DNA from: Propionibacterium sp.
GTDB taxonomy: Bacteria; Actinomycetota; Actinomycetes; Propionibacteriales; Propionibacteriaceae
DNA length: 8,450 nt
Assembly: GCA_012719335.1 (NCBI GenBank)
Contig: JAAYAO010000147.1
Location: 1 to 8,450, forward strand
Direction of reading: 5' to 3'
Positions 5,387 to 8,450 of the stretch are shown here, one piece after another; position 1 is the first letter of the stretch, and each line of letters begins with the position of its first letter. Under the pieces are notes generated by a model, which saw nothing but the letters and a program-made list of their open reading frames with translations, made no database searches and was not told the DNA's origin. The translations under genes were made by a program, and so were the position numbers.

Positions 5387-6045
5387 TGTTCCGCCGTCTG
5401 CTGCCCACCCCCGCGTCCAACGTCGACCCGGCCCGCGAGTACGCCGGCACCGACTACCTGCGCGCCAACATGGTCGCCAGCCTGGACGGGGCCGCGACCG
5501 TCGAGGGACGCGTCGGTGGCCTGACCGGTGCGGTCGACCAGCAGATCCTGACCCTGCTGCGCGACTTGGCCGACGTGCTGCTGGTCGGCGCCGGCACGGT
5601 GCGGGGGGAGGGGTACGGGCCGATCCCGGGCCTGCCGTTGGCGATCGTCACCGACTCGGCCGAGATCGACCTGTCCGCCTTCGCCGACGTGCCCGAGGAC
5701 GAACGTCCCTGGGTGATCACCCACGGCCGGGCCCCGGTGCAGAACCTGCCCGACTTCGTCCGGGTGATCACCGCCGGCGCCGGGGCGGTGCACCTGCCCT
5801 CGGCGCTGGGCGAACTGCGCCGGGCCGGGTACCGCCGGGTGTTGTGCGAGGGCGGCCCGAAACTGCTCGGTGAGTTGCTCGAACTGAACCTGGTCACCGA
5901 GGTGTGCCTGACCTTCAGCCCGCAGTTCGTCGGTGGGGACGGGCAGCGGATCATCGACCACCCGCGACTGCTGCGCGGGCAGCGGTGGAAGCTCGCCGGC
6001 CTGCTGGAGGCCGACGGCGAACTGTTCACCCGGTACGTGCGCTGA
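5386..6045 (+). CDS. Pyrimidine-reductase-like protein, RibD C-terminal (DHFR-fold) family
   Basis: 219 residues. The fold is that of the reductase half of RibD, which reduces the ribosylamino-pyrimidine of riboflavin synthesis with NADPH; the deaminase half is absent. Visible blocks are LRANMVASLDGAATVEGRVG (25-44, substrate and nucleotide region), LADVLLVGAGTVRGEGYGPI (61-80, NADPH-binding GAGT), VLCEGGPKLLGELL (cofactor phosphate loop, GGP) and LVTEVCLTFSPQFVGG. Actinobacteria often carry such stand-alone paralogs (for example the Rv2671 type in mycobacteria) whose role outside riboflavin or folate-like reduction is not settled. AAGGAG (5369-5374) lies 11 nt before the ATG, which overlaps the previous stop. 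Linkage to two thioesterases is conserved-looking but functionally unexplained. Its stop is one base from that of the convergent gene. Confidence 0.87.
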   Translation: MFRRLLPTPASNVDPAREYAGTDYLRANMVASLDGAATVEGRVGGLTGAVDQQILTLLRDLADVLLVGAGTVRGEGYGPIPGLPLAIVTDSAEIDLSAFADVPEDERPWVITHGRAPVQNLPDFVRVITAGAGAVHLPSALGELRRAGYRRVLCEGGPKLLGELLELNLVTEVCLTFSPQFVGGDGQRIIDHPRLLRGQRWKLAGLLEADGELFTRYVR

Positions 6046-6046
6046 C

Positions 6047-8450
6047 TCAGGCCCGGGCGCTCTGGGCGGGGGTGCCCGGCCCCAGTTCGGCCAGCACCGC
6101 CCGTTGGCTGTCGATGTCGGACCACAACACCAGGTGTTCGAACCAGGCGACGTGCACCGCATCGGCCAGTGACCCGGCGGTGGGCACCAGGTCGAGCAGT
6201 TCGTTGGGCCGGTCGAGGATCAGGCTCGGGTTGAACTCGACCCCGGGACGTTCGTCGAACACCGCCAGATAGAAGCAGCCCGATTCGACCAGGTCCTGGA
6301 AGAAGTGCGACCCGTAGGACAGTTCGGGCAGGAAACCACCGGCCGAGTAGGTGATCTCGCACAGCACCCCGGCATGGTTCACCTCGGTGAACCGCACCGG
6401 GATTCCCAACGACTGGGTGCTGGTGCCCCACCGTCCCGGGCCGACCAGCATGAACCGGCCATCGGGCAACACCTGGTTCAGCTCACCGATCAGCCGCGCC
6501 ACCGCGTGCCGATCCTGCGAACCCATCGCCAGGTAGGCCTCCGGGCGCACCATCACCACGAACTCCAACGGCAACCGCACATTGCCGCCCATGAACCCGC
6601 CGTTGTTGAGTTGGATCACCGGGTTGTGCACCCGGTCGGGTGTCGGCATCGGCACCGCCGGGCCCAGGCCGCGGGTCTGCAGGGGCCGGCACTGCACCAG
6701 GTTCAGCCGGGGCTGGCCCGCGGCGGTGAAGTTCAGGGTGAACTCGACATCGACCGGGTAGTCGTAGGCCGCAGACAGACAGGCCAGCATCTCGCGCAGC
6801 ATCGTCGGCACCGGGGTGCGGCACAGCAGGGTGTCGAAGTCGACCACCCGCGGGTTGCGGGTGCCGGGCCGCCGCGCGCCGAGTTCGCGCAACCGGCGGA
6901 TCGTCTCGTGATCGGGGGAGATGAACAGCGACCAGTCGGTGCCGATGTCCATCTCGGCCAGTTCGGCCATCGGGATGGTGCGCAGGGAGTTGGTCGGTAG
7001 GCACAGCACGTCGGCGTTGTGCTGGGAAAAGCGGCCCAGATCGGCCGGGTCGGCCAGCCACCGGCGGGTGGGTTTGTCGAGAGCGACGATCCGGGCGTAG
7101 TCCTGCACCGTCCGGTCGACCGCCCGGGTGCCCAACCCCACCACCAGCCGCACCATGCCGGCCGTCGAATCGATCGACGGGTCGTAAACGTACAGGTTGG
7201 ACGAGTTGCCCACTCCGGCGGCGTGCGGAAAGAACAGCGTGCCGTGGTGATCGCCGGACACCCGCTGCACCAACACCGCCATCTGTTCGTCGCTGTCGGC
7301 CAGGCCCCGGTCACGGCGATAGGCCAGCGCATCCGGGCTCATCGAGGAGGCGTAGACCACCCGCACCGCATTCTCGAAGGCGGCGAGGCGTTCCTCCGGG
7401 GTGCCCTGGTTGGCGCAGAACATCGAGTCGTACTTGCCGGCGAAGGCGTTGCCGTAGTTGTCCTCCAGCAGGGAACTGGACCGGACGATGATCGGCGACT
7501 GCCCGAAGTGTTCGAGCATCTGCCGGAACTGTTCGCGCACCGGTTCGGGGAACCGTCCGGTACCCAGCAGTTCGTGGAGTTCGGCCCCGGCGGTGAAGTA
7601 CTGCTCGGGGGTGCGTTGGGCGGTGCGGATCCGCCACCACCCGTTGTTGACGATGTAGGTGTAGAACAGGTCGGCGCCCAGGTAGAAGGAGTCGTGCGCC
7701 TCCAAGTAGTCGAAGCGTTCGGGTTCGGTTGCCAGGATCGCCCGGGCCACCAACATGCCGACGGTCTTGCCGCCGACCAGACCGGTGCCGATCTCGCGGG
7801 TCGCGATGCCCAGCAGGTCGGCCAGGGTGAGGTAGGTCTTGCACAGCTCGCCCATCCGCTCGTCGGCCCCGACCAGCATCCGCAGCAGCAGCCGCCGGGA
7901 CTCCTCCTGGGCGTCGGAGCTGCCGCTGAGCAGGGCGTCGTTGGCCTGATCGACCACCACCCGCCAGTAGTCGGGCGGGTTCAGGTTGTGCGCCAGCTTG
8001 GCGAACAGCCGGGCCGAGGCCTCGCTGGAGGTGATCGCGACCGCTTCACCGTTGGTGATCCGGTGCGGAAAGTACATGGTGGGGGAGTACCGGTCGAACA
8101 CCTTCACCGGGTGGATGTAGTGCTCGTCGTCGACCCGGTGCAGGTCGAACAGCACCTGGGTGGTCTCCCGGATCGCCGCGATGGTGGCGAAGGTGTGCCG
8201 GTTGCGCAGCATCGCGAAGTAGGCGACCGTGTCGAGCTCGTAGAGGTAGGGGCAGGTGACCCGGAAGAAGTTCTGCACGATCAGGTCGGAGTACCAGGCA
8301 GGCTGCAGGTCGGTCAGCGAGTCGAACACCCAGTAGGCACCCACCCCGGCGTGCGCGATTTGCTGGTGCAGGGCGGTGGTGAACCCCTCGAAGCCGATGT
8401 TGGCGTTGAGTTCGTGGACGGTGACCCGGGCGGCCAGTTCCTCCGACAAC
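6047..8450 (-). CDS. Large PEP/pyruvate-binding (PPDK-type ATP-grasp) protein with N-terminal ATPase-like region, 5' end missing
   Basis: At least 800 residues; the frame stays open past the right edge, so the start is unseen (numbering here begins at base 8449). The first 110 or so look like the second half of a RecA/KaiC-like ATPase. AYWVFDSLTDLQ (38-49) has a Walker-B-like Asp43, followed by NFFRVTCPYLYELDTVAYF; the Walker A would lie upstream. Residues 317-345 (QSPIIVRSSSLLEDNYGNAF, then AGKYDSMF) and AVLVQRVSG match the PPDK_N / PEP-synthase nucleotide-binding domain, and LNLVQCRPLQ (near 580) matches its usual end. No His-containing swivel domain (GGxTSHAA type) or PEP-binding barrel follows. 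Instead there is a conserved-looking C-terminal region with LVGPGRWGTSTQSLGIPVRF (about 665-685) and ELSYGSHFFQDLVESG (about 706-722). It is therefore unlikely to be a classical PEP synthase; an ATP-dependent phosphotransfer or signalling role is inference. Confidence 0.82.
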   Translation of the reverse strand, partial: LSEELAARVTVHELNANIGFEGFTTALHQQIAHAGVGAYWVFDSLTDLQPAWYSDLIVQNFFRVTCPYLYELDTVAYFAMLRNRHTFATIAAIRETTQVLFDLHRVDDEHYIHPVKVFDRYSPTMYFPHRITNGEAVAITSSEASARLFAKLAHNLNPPDYWRVVVDQANDALLSGSSDAQEESRRLLLRMLVGADERMGELCKTYLTLADLLGIATREIGTGLVGGKTVGMLVARAILATEPERFDYLEAHDSFYLGADLFYTYIVNNGWWRIRTAQRTPEQYFTAGAELHELLGTGRFPEPVREQFRQMLEHFGQSPIIVRSSSLLEDNYGNAFAGKYDSMFCANQGTPEERLAAFENAVRVVYASSMSPDALAYRRDRGLADSDEQMAVLVQRVSGDHHGTLFFPHAAGVGNSSNLYVYDPSIDSTAGMVRLVVGLGTRAVDRTVQDYARIVALDKPTRRWLADPADLGRFSQHNADVLCLPTNSLRTIPMAELAEMDIGTDWSLFISPDHETIRRLRELGARRPGTRNPRVVDFDTLLCRTPVPTMLREMLACLSAAYDYPVDVEFTLNFTAAGQPRLNLVQCRPLQTRGLGPAVPMPTPDRVHNPVIQLNNGGFMGGNVRLPLEFVVMVRPEAYLAMGSQDRHAVARLIGELNQVLPDGRFMLVGPGRWGTSTQSLGIPVRFTEVNHAGVLCEITYSAGGFLPELSYGSHFFQDLVESGCFYLAVFDERPGVEFNPSLILDRPNELLDLVPTAGSLADAVHVAWFEHLVLWSDIDSQRAVLAELGPGTPAQSARA

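Overview
The window is GC-rich DNA with strong G/C preference at third codon positions. It most likely comes from an actinobacterium: the pyrimidine-reductase-like RibD C-terminal protein, the stand-alone Lrp-type ligand-binding (RAM) domain beginning MITALVEFKV, and a leaderless-looking promoter are all typical of that phylum. No rRNA, tRNA, CRISPR array, insertion sequence or phage gene was found, and the genus cannot be named from this sequence.

Layout. (1) Bases 1-500, plus strand: the 3' end of a probable beta-propeller-like protein. (2) Bases 672-3516, minus strand: a trp-like operon transcribed in the order trpD-trpC-trpF. The TrpD carries an N-terminal RAM domain as a fusion. trpD and trpC are 3 nt apart. 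trpC and trpF are separated by 124 nt that hold a symmetric array of short inverted repeats, and a related palindrome lies beyond the 3' end of trpF. (3) Bases 3626-3997, plus strand, divergent from trpD: a small Pro-rich three-helix membrane protein. (4) Bases 4143-6045, plus strand: a coupled operon of two paralogous PaaI-like hotdog thioesterases and a RibD-C family reductase, with overlapping stop/start codons. (5) Bases 6047-8450, minus strand: the bulk of a large protein with a RecA/KaiC-like ATPase remnant, a PPDK-type ATP-grasp (PEP/pyruvate-binding) domain and a conserved C-terminal domain. Its 5' end lies outside the window, and its stop is 1 nt from the stop of the reductase. No gene-free stretch exceeds 300 bases; the largest gaps are 501-671, 1350-1473, 3517-3625 and 3998-4142.

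Working together. TrpD, TrpC and TrpF would convert anthranilate plus PRPP to indole-3-glycerol phosphate (the middle of tryptophan synthesis), with the RAM domain a candidate amino-acid sensor. No trpE, trpG, trpA or trpB is present. By eye, all three enzymes keep their catalytic residues but depart from consensus at substrate-binding positions. In TrpD, KHGNR reads KHGSR, the VRR arginine reads Glu and IFN reads IFF. In TrpF the Arg after SP reads Trp. In TrpC two phosphate-site glycines read Ser. A free-standing trpF is also unusual in actinobacteria, where the bifunctional PriA normally supplies that activity. The cluster is therefore either a laterally acquired, archaeal-looking tryptophan module or a paralogous set acting on something other than plain anthranilate. 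This cluster and the repeats around trpF are the most interesting parts of the window.
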